Assembly (NCBI GenBank): GCA_964575975.1
Contig: CAZNTU010000045.1
Span: forward strand, 1 to 31,897
Origin: G963674505 sp964575975
Lineage (GTDB): Bacteria; Desulfobacterota; Desulfobacteria; Desulfobacterales; SKZT01
Reading direction: 5' to 3'
Length of the DNA: 31,897 bases
A model generated the notes under the pieces. The model was not told the origin of the DNA and ran no database searches. It saw nothing but the letters and a program-made list of their open reading frames with translations. Position numbers and translations under genes: made by a program. The stretch's first letter is position 1. Every line of letters begins with the position of its first letter. This document shows, piece by piece, positions 8,645 through 17,617 of this stretch.

Positions 8645-11600
8645 ATGAACAATTCGGACGCCATTGCCGTTATCGGTATGGGCTGCCGGTTTCCCGGAGC
8701 CGAAAACATCGACCGATTCTGGGACAATTTGAAAAACGGGGTCGAATCCCTCACGGCGTTTTCATACGAGGAAATGGCCGAGTCCGGCGCCAATCCGTCG
8801 GATGTGAATCGTCCCGAATATGTAAAGGCGGGATTCGTTCTTGAGGGCGAAGACCTGTTTGACGCTTCGTTTTTCGGTTATTCTCCGAAAGAAGCCGAAA
8901 TCATGGACCCGCAACAGCGCCTGTTTCTTGAAACGGCATGGGAGGCGCTCGAGGACGGCGGTTATGCCACCGGCCGCTATGACGGGGCGATCGGTGTCTT
9001 TGCCGGTTCCAAAATGAGTACCTACCTGACCAATGTCTTGAAGCTGGACGGTTCTCCGGAAAACGCCGCCGGCCTGCATGCGCTTGTCGCCAACGACAAG
9101 GACTATCTTACCTCGCGAGTCTCCTTCAAACTCAATTTGAAAGGGCCGAGCATTACCGTTCAATCGGCTTGCTCCACATCCCTTGTGGCAATCCACCTGG
9201 CCTGCGACAGTCTTTTGAGCGGGGCCTGCGATATGACTCTCGCCGGAGGCGTATCCCTTGTCGTCCCGCAAAAGAGAGGATACTTGTTTCAGGAAGGATT
9301 GATCCTGTCTCCGGACGGACATTGCCGGGCCTTCGACGCCAACGCCAACGGGATGGCGCCGGGAAACGGCGTCGGGGTTGTCCTTTTGAAAAGGCTGAAA
9401 GACGCCGTTGCCGACCGTGACAATATTTACGCGGTGATCCTCGGCTCTGCCGTCAACAACGACGGCTCCCAAAAAGCGGGGTACACCACACCGGGTGTCG
9501 AGGGACAAGTGGAGGTGGTCCGGGAAGCGCAAATCGTTTCCGGAATCGATCCGGCTTCCGTTTCGTACGTCGAAGCGCACGGAACCGGCACAGCCCTTGG
9601 AGATCCGGTGGAAATAGAAGCCTTGAACAGGGTTTTCAAGGCCCAAACCGGCAAGACCGGCTTTTGCGCCATAGGCTCGGTGAAGACCAACATCGGGCAT
9701 CTGGACACGGCGGCGGGCGTCGCCGGATTCATCAAGACGGTCCTTTCCCTGAAAAACGGCCTCCTGCCGCCCAGCCTGAACTACGAGAGGCCCAACCCGA
9801 AGATCGACTTCCGGAACTCCCCGTTCTACGTCAACGCCGAGCCCTCCCCCTGGAAGACGAACGGCCGTCCCCGGCGGGCGGGCGTCAGCTCCTTCGGGTT
9901 CGGCGGGACCAACGCCCACGTCGTTCTGGAGCAGGCCCCCGAGCCGCCCCCGCGCGCCGAGCCGACGGACGCCCCCTTGCATCTCATGGCAGTTTCGGCG
10001 AAGGACCCGTCCGCGCTGAAGAGGCAGGTCGCGAACTACGCCCGGTTCCTCCGGGAGAATCCCGACGCCCCCTTGGGCGACGTCTGCTTCACGGCGAACG
10101 CCGGAAGAGCCCACTTCCCGTGCCGCTTCGCCGCCATCGCCCGGTCGCGCCGAGATCTTCCGGAGCAGCTGGACGCCTTCGAGGAGGGCGTCGAGGTCTC
10201 CGAAGGCTCCGGCGCGTTTCCGTCCTCTCCCCTCCCCGGCCGCGATTCGACCCAAGCGCTCTCCCGCTTCCTCGAAGACTTGAAAGGCGCCTATCTCGCC
10301 GGAAAGGCCGTCGACTGGGAGGCGGTCTACAGCGGCGGTTCCCATCGCAGAATCCCCATGCCCACCTATCCGTTTTCCCGCAAGCGGTATTGGGCGCAAA
10401 GCCGCCAGCCTTCCACGAGGTGGGCCGTCGCGGAGAGCCGCGACGGCGGGACGCTCCCCTTCAAGGGGCAACGGCTCGCCTGCGCGGCGCCGGTGTGCCA
10501 GTTCGAAATATCGACCGCAACCGATCCGTTCTTGAAAAGCCATGTCGTCCACGGCAAGACCGTCGTTCCGGTGGGCGCCTGCTGGGAGATGGCCCTGGCC
10601 GCATGGCGGGCATGCCGCGGGACCGAAAGAATCGCCTTGAAGGACTACATCCAGCACGAAGCCATGCGGGTCGGCGAAGACGAGCCGTTTTCGACCGTCC
10701 AGGTGGTGCTGGGGCCGGACGCCGAAGGAAAAGGGGACGCGCCCTTCGAAATATTCCGCCGGCGGGAGGCGGCGGCTCCGTCCCGTGAGGACTGGAGACG
10801 GTGCGCGTCCGGCCGGATTGCCGCGGAGGCCGAAACCGATGAAACGGCCGGTCTCGAGGACATCCGCGCAAGATGCGGCCGCCCGCTCGACATCCGGGAG
10901 TTCGTCTCCGGCCTGCGCGCGGCGGACGACGCCTCCGACGGCGGCGACGGCCCGTGGTGGTTCGAGGAAATCCGGACCGGGAAGGGCGAGGCGCTCGGGA
11001 AAATAGCGTTCTCCGACGGCTTTCTGGCCGAGGCCGGCGCCTGCCGGCTGCACCCCTCCATCCTCGAGCCCTGCCTCCAGACCCTGTTCGCCGTCCCCGG
11101 CCGGGACGGAAGCGCGGACGGGGTTTTCCTGCCCGTGGGCGTCGAGGACGTCCGCTATCTTTCGGCCATGCCGGAGGAGGTCTTCTGCCACGCCGCCGTC
11201 CGGGGGGGCGGGAGCCCGAAGGACTCCGGCTTCGTGGTCGATTTCCGGCTGTTCGATCCCCGGACGAAGCCCGTCGCTCAGATACTGGGGGTCTACATGC
11301 GCCGCGCGCCGGCGGGCGCGCTTTCCCGGAACGCCGGAGAGCCCGCGAGCTACGGGATTCGATGGAGGACTGCGGATAGGGAGCGTCTTTTTCCCGCGCA
11401 AGGGCCTGCGGAAAGGTCGCCGGGCGACTGCTGGTTCGTCCTCGGTGACCGGGTGGGAGTCGCCGAAAGCCTCGCACGCTCGATGGCTGCGGACGACGAA
11501 ACCGCCGTCGTACTCTATCCCGACGGCCGCCTGCTGAAAAACGGAGACGATATTCGCCTAAACGATACGGTTTTATCCGGCATCGGCCCGAGCGAAAAGG

Positions 11601-14600
11601 TCTTGGAATACATCTTCAATGAAAAGCTGCCCGATCTCGGTCTGCGCTGCAAAGGCACCATCCATTGCGTAGGGATGGAGCCGCCCGCCGCGCGACCGAG
11701 GACGGAAGAAGTCAAAGCAGGCGTTTTCCGCGCCTATTCGAGCGCGGTCCGTCTGCTCCGGGCCGTCGCCGGCACCGGGCGCCCGGTAACGCGATTCTGC
11801 CTGTTGACCAGGGGCGCGCAGGCGGTCGCGCCGGAAATGGATACGGTGGACGTTCGGCAGGCCCCCCTGTGGGGAATGCGAAAATGCCTGGCGCAGGAGC
11901 ACCCCGAACTGAATGTCCGTATATTCGACCTGGACCCCTCCGGCGGCGAAAGCCAGGTCCGGAGCGTCTGGGAATTGATTCGAGGCGGCGGCCCGGAGGG
12001 GGAGATCGCCCTCCGCGGCGATACGTTTTATGTTCCCCGGCTGGCCCCGCTTCCCGACGGGGGCCAGCCGGCGCAGGCCGCTCCGCTCTTCCGCGCCGAC
12101 GCCGCCTATCTCCTCGCCGGAGGGCTCGGCGGCGTCGGCCTGGAGACCGCCGAATGGCTGGCGGACAACGGGGCGGGAAGCCTGGTCCTGACAGGCAGGG
12201 GAGAACCAGGTCCTTTGGCGCTGGAGAAGATCGAAGCGCTCGAAAGGAGGGGGGTCCGGGTGCGGGTCGAAAAGGCCGACGTCGTCGATCCCGAGGCTCT
12301 CCCGAGGATCGTCCGCGCCGTCGGGAAGTCCATGCCGCCGCTCAAGGGGGTGTTCCACCTGGCCGGCGTGCCCGGCGAGGGGGACGCGCTGCGCCAGAGC
12401 CTGGAGGAGGCGGAAAGGATCATGGCCCCCAAGGTGGAGGGGGCATGGAACCTCCACCTCGCCACCCTCGAATCGGACCTCGACCATTTCGTCCTCTTCT
12501 CCTCCATATCGTCCCTGTGGGGAGGGCACGGCCTGGCCGCGTACGCCGGGGCAAACGGCTTCCTGGACGCCCTGGCCCGGCACAGGAGATCCCTGGGGCT
12601 GCCCGGAACCAGCGTCAACTGGGGCGCCTTCGCGGGGGCGGGGATGATCGCGCAAGACGAGAAGGGCTCCCTGCTCCGGAAAAAGTCCGGCCTGGAATCC
12701 TTTTCGCCCGGGGAGGCCCTGGGCTATTTCTCCCGCGTCATGGACCTGCCCCAGGCCTGTATCGCGAAAATGGACTGGAGGCGGTTTTTCGACAACGCGC
12801 ATCTGAAGGACGCCCCCCTGTTCTCCGACCTCGCCCGCAGGCACGACAAGACGGCGTCCGCGCCGAAGAAGGCTTCGGGCTTCCTGGCGACTCTTGAAGG
12901 GGCCTCCGGGGACGGACGGCGCGAACTGCTGGTGGCTTATCTGACGCGGAAAGTTTCCGAAGCCCTCGGCCTGGACGCGGACGGTATCGCTCCGGACGGG
13001 GACCTGCTCCAGATGGGCATGGACTCCCTGATATTTCTTACCCTGGCACAAACCGTCGGCGACGACCTGCGGCTCAGGATCGCGCCCCACAAGCTGTTCG
13101 AAAACCCGACCGTCGAAGCTCTTGCAAGGGAGTTCGCCGCGGAGCTGGAGTCGGCCGCTCCCGCCCCCGGCGCGCCTGTCGAGACCGCCTTCGCCGTGCC
13201 CCCCGATCCCGCCGGCCGGTACGAACCCTTCGACCTGACCGACATTCAGCAGGCATACTGGGTTGGCAGAAACGGCATCACGGGCAAAAACAATGTCGCA
13301 TGCCACGCCTATTTTGAAATGGACTTCGATGCACTGGATGTGGATCGGTACAATCGAGCGTGGCGGCATGCCATCGATCGGCATGACATGATGCGAATGG
13401 TCGTATTGCCGGACGGCAGGCAGAAAATTCTGGAAACGGTTCCCGAGTACGTCATTGCAAGGCTGGATCTGAGCGGCGAAGACGAAAAGGGCGTTCAGTC
13501 CGCTCTGAACACAATACGCGACACCATGTCCGCAAAGGTCGCGGACACCTCGCGCTGGCCGCTGTTCGAAGTCAGGGCGTCCTGTCTCCCCGAAGGACAC
13601 GTGGTTCTCCACTTCAGCATCGACTTGCTGTTCGCCGACGTTCACAGCATCGGCCTGATCGTTTACGAAGCATGGCAGAGCTACACAGACAATGCCGACA
13701 AGATGTCGCCCCTTGAAATCACCTTCAGGGATTATGTTCTGGGAGAACAAAAATACAGGGAATCGACATCGTACAAGAAGTCGAAAGAATACTGGACGAA
13801 CCGTCTGGCCGAATTTCCATCCCCGCCCTCCCTTCCGACGATTAAAAGCCTGAATGCGATAGAGCGGCCCGAATTTGTCCGAAGAAGCCGGCGGTTCGAG
13901 GCCGAGGCGTGGTCGATACTCAAAAACCGCGCCTCCAAGGTCGGCCTTACGCCCTCCGGTCTTCTCATGGCGGTTTACGCGGAGATCCTGTCCCGGTGGA
14001 GCAAAGACAAAGACTATGCGATCAATGTCAGTCTCTTTAACCGATTGCCGGTGCATCCGCAGGTCAACGATATCGTCGGAGATTTCACCTCTATTCTGTG
14101 CCTGGAAATACGCCATTGTCCGGAACTCTCTTTCAAGGCCAGGGCGGAAAAACTGCAAAAACAGTTCTGGCGGGACATGGAATTCCGCTCGTTCAGCGGC
14201 GTGCAGGTTCTAAGGGAACTTGCGAGAAGGAAAAACGCAGAATACAGGGACCCGATGTATACGGTGTTCACCAGCAACCTGATATATACGGAACACGACC
14301 ATCAGGGGGACAACGTCTTCGGAACGCCGGGCCGAATCGTCAATGGCGTAAGCCAGACACCGCAGGTGTCCATCGATCTGCAAGTTTCCGAATTGAACGG
14401 CAGCCTGGCCATATTCTGGGATGCCGTGGAAGCCGTTTTCCCGCCGGGGGTTTTGGACGACATGTTCAATGCCTTTTGCGATCTGCTGATCTCCCTTTCC
14501 GGAGAGGAAGCCATATGGCATCGGACAACCCACGACCTTCTGCCGGCATATCAGATTGAAGCCCATGTCGCCTTGAACGCCACAAAGGCGCCGGTTCCAT

Positions 14601-17599
14601 CCAAATTGCTTCATTCCCTTTTCTTCGAACATGCCGCTAAAACGCCGGAGCGAACGGCGGTGATTTCCTCCGGACGGACTCTGAGCTATGGCGAATTGGC
14701 GAATTATGCCTGCCGGATCGCCGACGAAATAGAAAACAAGGTATTGCCCAATACATTGGTTGCCGTGGCAATGGAGAAGGGATGGGAGCAGGTGGCCGCA
14801 GTGCTGGGCATCCTATCCGCCGGCGCAGCCTATCTGCCCGTCGATCCGGATCTGCCCGAGGAGCGGTTCCGGCACATTCTGGAAGATGCGAAGGCGAAGG
14901 TCGTACTCGGCCAGTCGCGGCTTAGGGATAGAATCAACGTTCCCGATTCGGTCGATATTCATTACGTCGATCTTCTGGAACCGCATAAAGGACGCGAAAA
15001 CGATTGGAAACATATAGAGAGCGCTTCGATCCCCGACGACTTGGCATACGTGATATACACCTCCGGTTCCACCGGGCGACCAAAAGGGGTTATGATCGAT
15101 CATCGGGGGGCCGTCAACACCGTGCTGGATATCGGCAAAAGGTATCGAATCGAGCCGGAAGACAGAGTCTTTTCCCTGTCCAACCTCAACTTCGATCTGT
15201 CCGTGTTCGATATTTTCGGGGCCTTGTCCGCCGGGGCGGCCATCGTCATGCCCGATCCCTCCGGTATCAAGGATCCGGCCCATTGGCTTGACATGATGAA
15301 AAGCAACAAGGTTTCCGTATGGAATTCCGTGCCGGCCCTGATGGAGATGCTGGTCGAATTCGTCGCCAGAGAAACCTCTTCCGAATTGGACGCCCTACGG
15401 CTGGCCCTGTTGAGCGGCGACTGGATACCCTTGGATTTGCCGGAAAGAATCGAGGCGCTGGGCTCCGGAATACAGGTTGTCAGTCTGGGCGGCGCGACCG
15501 AGGCCTCCATTTGGTCCGTTCTTTATCCCGTCGCGGACGTCGCCCCCCATTGGAAGAGCATTCCGTATGGTCGTCCAATGGCCAACCAGCGGATATATGT
15601 ACTGAATGCCTCGATGGAAGAATGCCCGGACTGGGTGCCGGGCCAGCTCTATATTGGCGGGACGGGTCTTGCCAAAGGGTATTGGCGGGACGATGAAAAA
15701 ACCGGCAATGCATTCGTCCGTCATCCTCGAACCGGGGAGAGGCTCTACCGGACCGGAGATCTGGGGAGGTATGCGCCGGAAGGCCATATCGAATTTCTGG
15801 GCAGGGAAGACTTTCAAGTCAAGATCGGCGGGTATCGTATCGAATTGGGCGAAATCGAGGCAAACCTGATGAAACATCCCCGGGTAAGCAGAGCGGCGGT
15901 CTCCGTCTCGACCCATGGAAGACACAAGAAACTTACGGGGTACGTGGTGTTGACGCCGGGGCCCGTCCTGGAACGGAATGCGCTGGAAACCTATCTGGAA
16001 GAAAAACTCCCGGCTTATATGGTTCCCCGCTCCCATGTGTTTCTGGACGAACTGCCGTTGACGGACAACGGCAAGATCGACCGCAAGGCGCTTTCCGAAA
16101 CGAATGTTTCCGACCCGGTTTCGGGAAAGGAATCCACGCTTCCTCGAAGCAAAACGGAAAGCGATGTCGCTGGTATCTGGCGCGAAATCCTCGAAACGAA
16201 ATCTCACGGCGTCCATGACGATTTTTTCCAGTCGGGCGGCGATTCCCTGCTTGCCACCCGGGCGGTTCTCAACTTGAAGAAGCATTTTTCGGTCGAAATG
16301 CCCCTGCCGAAATTCTTCGAGTTGCCGACCATTGCCGAACAGGCCAAGTACATCGACAAGGCGAAAACCAACCCGGCCATGCCGGCGGATGCGACGACGA
16401 TTCGGGATCTTGCGAGGGAGGCGGACGAACTCCTCGATTCGGGCGTATTGCCGGGAAAGATGGAGTATTCCGCCATAGACGAACCGGAGCATATCTTTCT
16501 TACGGGAGCCACCGGGTTTTTGGGAAGCTTTTTGCTGGAACAGTTGCTGGAGCAGACCCGGGCCAAAATCTACTGCCTGGTTCGTTCGAAAGACGAAAAC
16601 GAGGGAGCGAAAAGGCTTCGACAGAGCCAGGCCCGATACGAACTGTCCGTGAAGCATTCGGATCTTCGGCGGGTGATACCGATTTCCGGCGATTTGTCGA
16701 AACCATTTTTCGGTCTTGCCCGAGAATCGTTCCAACGTCTGTCCGACAGGATCGATGCCATCTACCATAATGGCGCCCAAACCCGGTTTTCATACGCATA
16801 TGAAAATCTCAAACCCGTCAATGTCATGGGAACTCTTGAAGTTCTCAAACTGGCCACTCGGGGAAAAATCAAGCCGGTCCACCATATTTCCACCACCTCC
16901 GTCTTTTTCGTCATGGGCGACCATGGGGCGAAAACCGTTTTCGAATCGGACGGACTTCCCGAGGAAGGCATTCTGCCCGGCGGCTATCCCCAAAGCAAAT
17001 GGGTGGCGGAAAAGCTTGTCCGGAGGGCAATGTCCCGGGGGCTTCCCGGTATCGTTTACAGGCCCGGCATGATCGCCGGGCACAGCCGAACCGGACGGTC
17101 CAACCTGGACGACATGGTTTGCCGAACGATAAAAAGCTGCATCCAGACGGGCTTGGCGCCCCGGGTCCATGCGGCGGTGGATGTCCTGCCGGTGGATTTT
17201 GCTAGCCGGTGCATCGTATGGCTGTCGTGCGAACAAAAATGCGACGGACGGGTTTTTCATTTGACAAATCCGAACAGAGTAGGAATCGACCGAATCGCCG
17301 ATTGGATTCGAAACTTTGGTTTCGATCTGAAGACCGTCCCCTATGAAAAATGGCTGGAGACTTTAACGAAAGACGCCGACGATTCCCGCGAAAACGCCCT
17401 CTATCCTTTGTTGCCCCTGTTGCCCGGCAGCTTGCCCGACGGACTGGAGGACCTTTCTTCGACAAGGTTCGATGTCGCGAACACCCGTGCCGCAATTGCA
17501 GGCAGCGGAATGGAATTCCCTCTCCTGGACGAGGAATTGTCGGCGACCTGTCTCTCCTGTTTTGTTCGTTCAGGATATATCAAACCGCCCTTAAGATAA
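8645..17599 (+). CDS. Hybrid AT-less PKS/NRPS with terminal reductase: KS-DH-KR-ACP-Cy-A(Cys)-T-TD
   Basis: This 2984-residue protein repeats the module plan of the preceding gene and ends the assembly line. The KS (about 6-430) has C176, H312 and H352. Again only the linker and PMPTYPFSRKRYW follow, with no AT. The DH has HVVHGKTVVP (H633) and HPSILEPCLQ with Glu808 in place of Asp. The KR has GGLGGVG and S1287, Y1300, N1304, with Trp1292 eight before the Tyr (A-type). ACP Ser is 1461. The Cy domain has D1660xxxxD1665xxS1668. The A domain reads D2184 L2185 F2188 N2227 L2255 S2257 L2281 I2289 W2290, a cysteine code. The carrier has GGDSL (S2534). The last 370 residues are a thioester reductase: NAD(P)-binding TGATGFLG from T2620, ISTTS (T2750) and YPQSK (Y2781, K2785). 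No condensing thioesterase is fused, so the chain should leave as an aldehyde or alcohol. The middle of the gene (about 9640-13250) is much richer in GC than both ends. Confidence 0.96.
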   Translation: MNNSDAIAVIGMGCRFPGAENIDRFWDNLKNGVESLTAFSYEEMAESGANPSDVNRPEYVKAGFVLEGEDLFDASFFGYSPKEAEIMDPQQRLFLETAWEALEDGGYATGRYDGAIGVFAGSKMSTYLTNVLKLDGSPENAAGLHALVANDKDYLTSRVSFKLNLKGPSITVQSACSTSLVAIHLACDSLLSGACDMTLAGGVSLVVPQKRGYLFQEGLILSPDGHCRAFDANANGMAPGNGVGVVLLKRLKDAVADRDNIYAVILGSAVNNDGSQKAGYTTPGVEGQVEVVREAQIVSGIDPASVSYVEAHGTGTALGDPVEIEALNRVFKAQTGKTGFCAIGSVKTNIGHLDTAAGVAGFIKTVLSLKNGLLPPSLNYERPNPKIDFRNSPFYVNAEPSPWKTNGRPRRAGVSSFGFGGTNAHVVLEQAPEPPPRAEPTDAPLHLMAVSAKDPSALKRQVANYARFLRENPDAPLGDVCFTANAGRAHFPCRFAAIARSRRDLPEQLDAFEEGVEVSEGSGAFPSSPLPGRDSTQALSRFLEDLKGAYLAGKAVDWEAVYSGGSHRRIPMPTYPFSRKRYWAQSRQPSTRWAVAESRDGGTLPFKGQRLACAAPVCQFEISTATDPFLKSHVVHGKTVVPVGACWEMALAAWRACRGTERIALKDYIQHEAMRVGEDEPFSTVQVVLGPDAEGKGDAPFEIFRRREAAAPSREDWRRCASGRIAAEAETDETAGLEDIRARCGRPLDIREFVSGLRAADDASDGGDGPWWFEEIRTGKGEALGKIAFSDGFLAEAGACRLHPSILEPCLQTLFAVPGRDGSADGVFLPVGVEDVRYLSAMPEEVFCHAAVRGGGSPKDSGFVVDFRLFDPRTKPVAQILGVYMRRAPAGALSRNAGEPASYGIRWRTADRERLFPAQGPAERSPGDCWFVLGDRVGVAESLARSMAADDETAVVLYPDGRLLKNGDDIRLNDTVLSGIGPSEKVLEYIFNEKLPDLGLRCKGTIHCVGMEPPAARPRTEEVKAGVFRAYSSAVRLLRAVAGTGRPVTRFCLLTRGAQAVAPEMDTVDVRQAPLWGMRKCLAQEHPELNVRIFDLDPSGGESQVRSVWELIRGGGPEGEIALRGDTFYVPRLAPLPDGGQPAQAAPLFRADAAYLLAGGLGGVGLETAEWLADNGAGSLVLTGRGEPGPLALEKIEALERRGVRVRVEKADVVDPEALPRIVRAVGKSMPPLKGVFHLAGVPGEGDALRQSLEEAERIMAPKVEGAWNLHLATLESDLDHFVLFSSISSLWGGHGLAAYAGANGFLDALARHRRSLGLPGTSVNWGAFAGAGMIAQDEKGSLLRKKSGLESFSPGEALGYFSRVMDLPQACIAKMDWRRFFDNAHLKDAPLFSDLARRHDKTASAPKKASGFLATLEGASGDGRRELLVAYLTRKVSEALGLDADGIAPDGDLLQMGMDSLIFLTLAQTVGDDLRLRIAPHKLFENPTVEALAREFAAELESAAPAPGAPVETAFAVPPDPAGRYEPFDLTDIQQAYWVGRNGITGKNNVACHAYFEMDFDALDVDRYNRAWRHAIDRHDMMRMVVLPDGRQKILETVPEYVIARLDLSGEDEKGVQSALNTIRDTMSAKVADTSRWPLFEVRASCLPEGHVVLHFSIDLLFADVHSIGLIVYEAWQSYTDNADKMSPLEITFRDYVLGEQKYRESTSYKKSKEYWTNRLAEFPSPPSLPTIKSLNAIERPEFVRRSRRFEAEAWSILKNRASKVGLTPSGLLMAVYAEILSRWSKDKDYAINVSLFNRLPVHPQVNDIVGDFTSILCLEIRHCPELSFKARAEKLQKQFWRDMEFRSFSGVQVLRELARRKNAEYRDPMYTVFTSNLIYTEHDHQGDNVFGTPGRIVNGVSQTPQVSIDLQVSELNGSLAIFWDAVEAVFPPGVLDDMFNAFCDLLISLSGEEAIWHRTTHDLLPAYQIEAHVALNATKAPVPSKLLHSLFFEHAAKTPERTAVISSGRTLSYGELANYACRIADEIENKVLPNTLVAVAMEKGWEQVAAVLGILSAGAAYLPVDPDLPEERFRHILEDAKAKVVLGQSRLRDRINVPDSVDIHYVDLLEPHKGRENDWKHIESASIPDDLAYVIYTSGSTGRPKGVMIDHRGAVNTVLDIGKRYRIEPEDRVFSLSNLNFDLSVFDIFGALSAGAAIVMPDPSGIKDPAHWLDMMKSNKVSVWNSVPALMEMLVEFVARETSSELDALRLALLSGDWIPLDLPERIEALGSGIQVVSLGGATEASIWSVLYPVADVAPHWKSIPYGRPMANQRIYVLNASMEECPDWVPGQLYIGGTGLAKGYWRDDEKTGNAFVRHPRTGERLYRTGDLGRYAPEGHIEFLGREDFQVKIGGYRIELGEIEANLMKHPRVSRAAVSVSTHGRHKKLTGYVVLTPGPVLERNALETYLEEKLPAYMVPRSHVFLDELPLTDNGKIDRKALSETNVSDPVSGKESTLPRSKTESDVAGIWREILETKSHGVHDDFFQSGGDSLLATRAVLNLKKHFSVEMPLPKFFELPTIAEQAKYIDKAKTNPAMPADATTIRDLAREADELLDSGVLPGKMEYSAIDEPEHIFLTGATGFLGSFLLEQLLEQTRAKIYCLVRSKDENEGAKRLRQSQARYELSVKHSDLRRVIPISGDLSKPFFGLARESFQRLSDRIDAIYHNGAQTRFSYAYENLKPVNVMGTLEVLKLATRGKIKPVHHISTTSVFFVMGDHGAKTVFESDGLPEEGILPGGYPQSKWVAEKLVRRAMSRGLPGIVYRPGMIAGHSRTGRSNLDDMVCRTIKSCIQTGLAPRVHAAVDVLPVDFASRCIVWLSCEQKCDGRVFHLTNPNRVGIDRIADWIRNFGFDLKTVPYEKWLETLTKDADDSRENALYPLLPLLPGSLPDGLEDLSSTRFDVANTRAAIAGSGMEFPLLDEELSATCLSCFVRSGYIKPPLR
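9632..9838 (+). repeat. 207-base exact direct repeat inside KS, copy 2
   Basis: Identical to 1693-1899 in the preceding gene. It sits at the left edge of the GC-rich, module-to-module similar block of this gene, so it may mark a recombination junction within the KS. Confidence 0.93.
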
Positions 17600-17617
17600 A
17601 AAAGAAAGGAAAAATCG

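Noticed and set aside
8762..11401. Very long open frame on the minus strand (879 codons), and others at 11573-14158 and 5377-6861
   Set aside because: They lie wholly antisense to the megasynthase genes, follow from high GC at third codon positions, and their translations show no recognisable domain.
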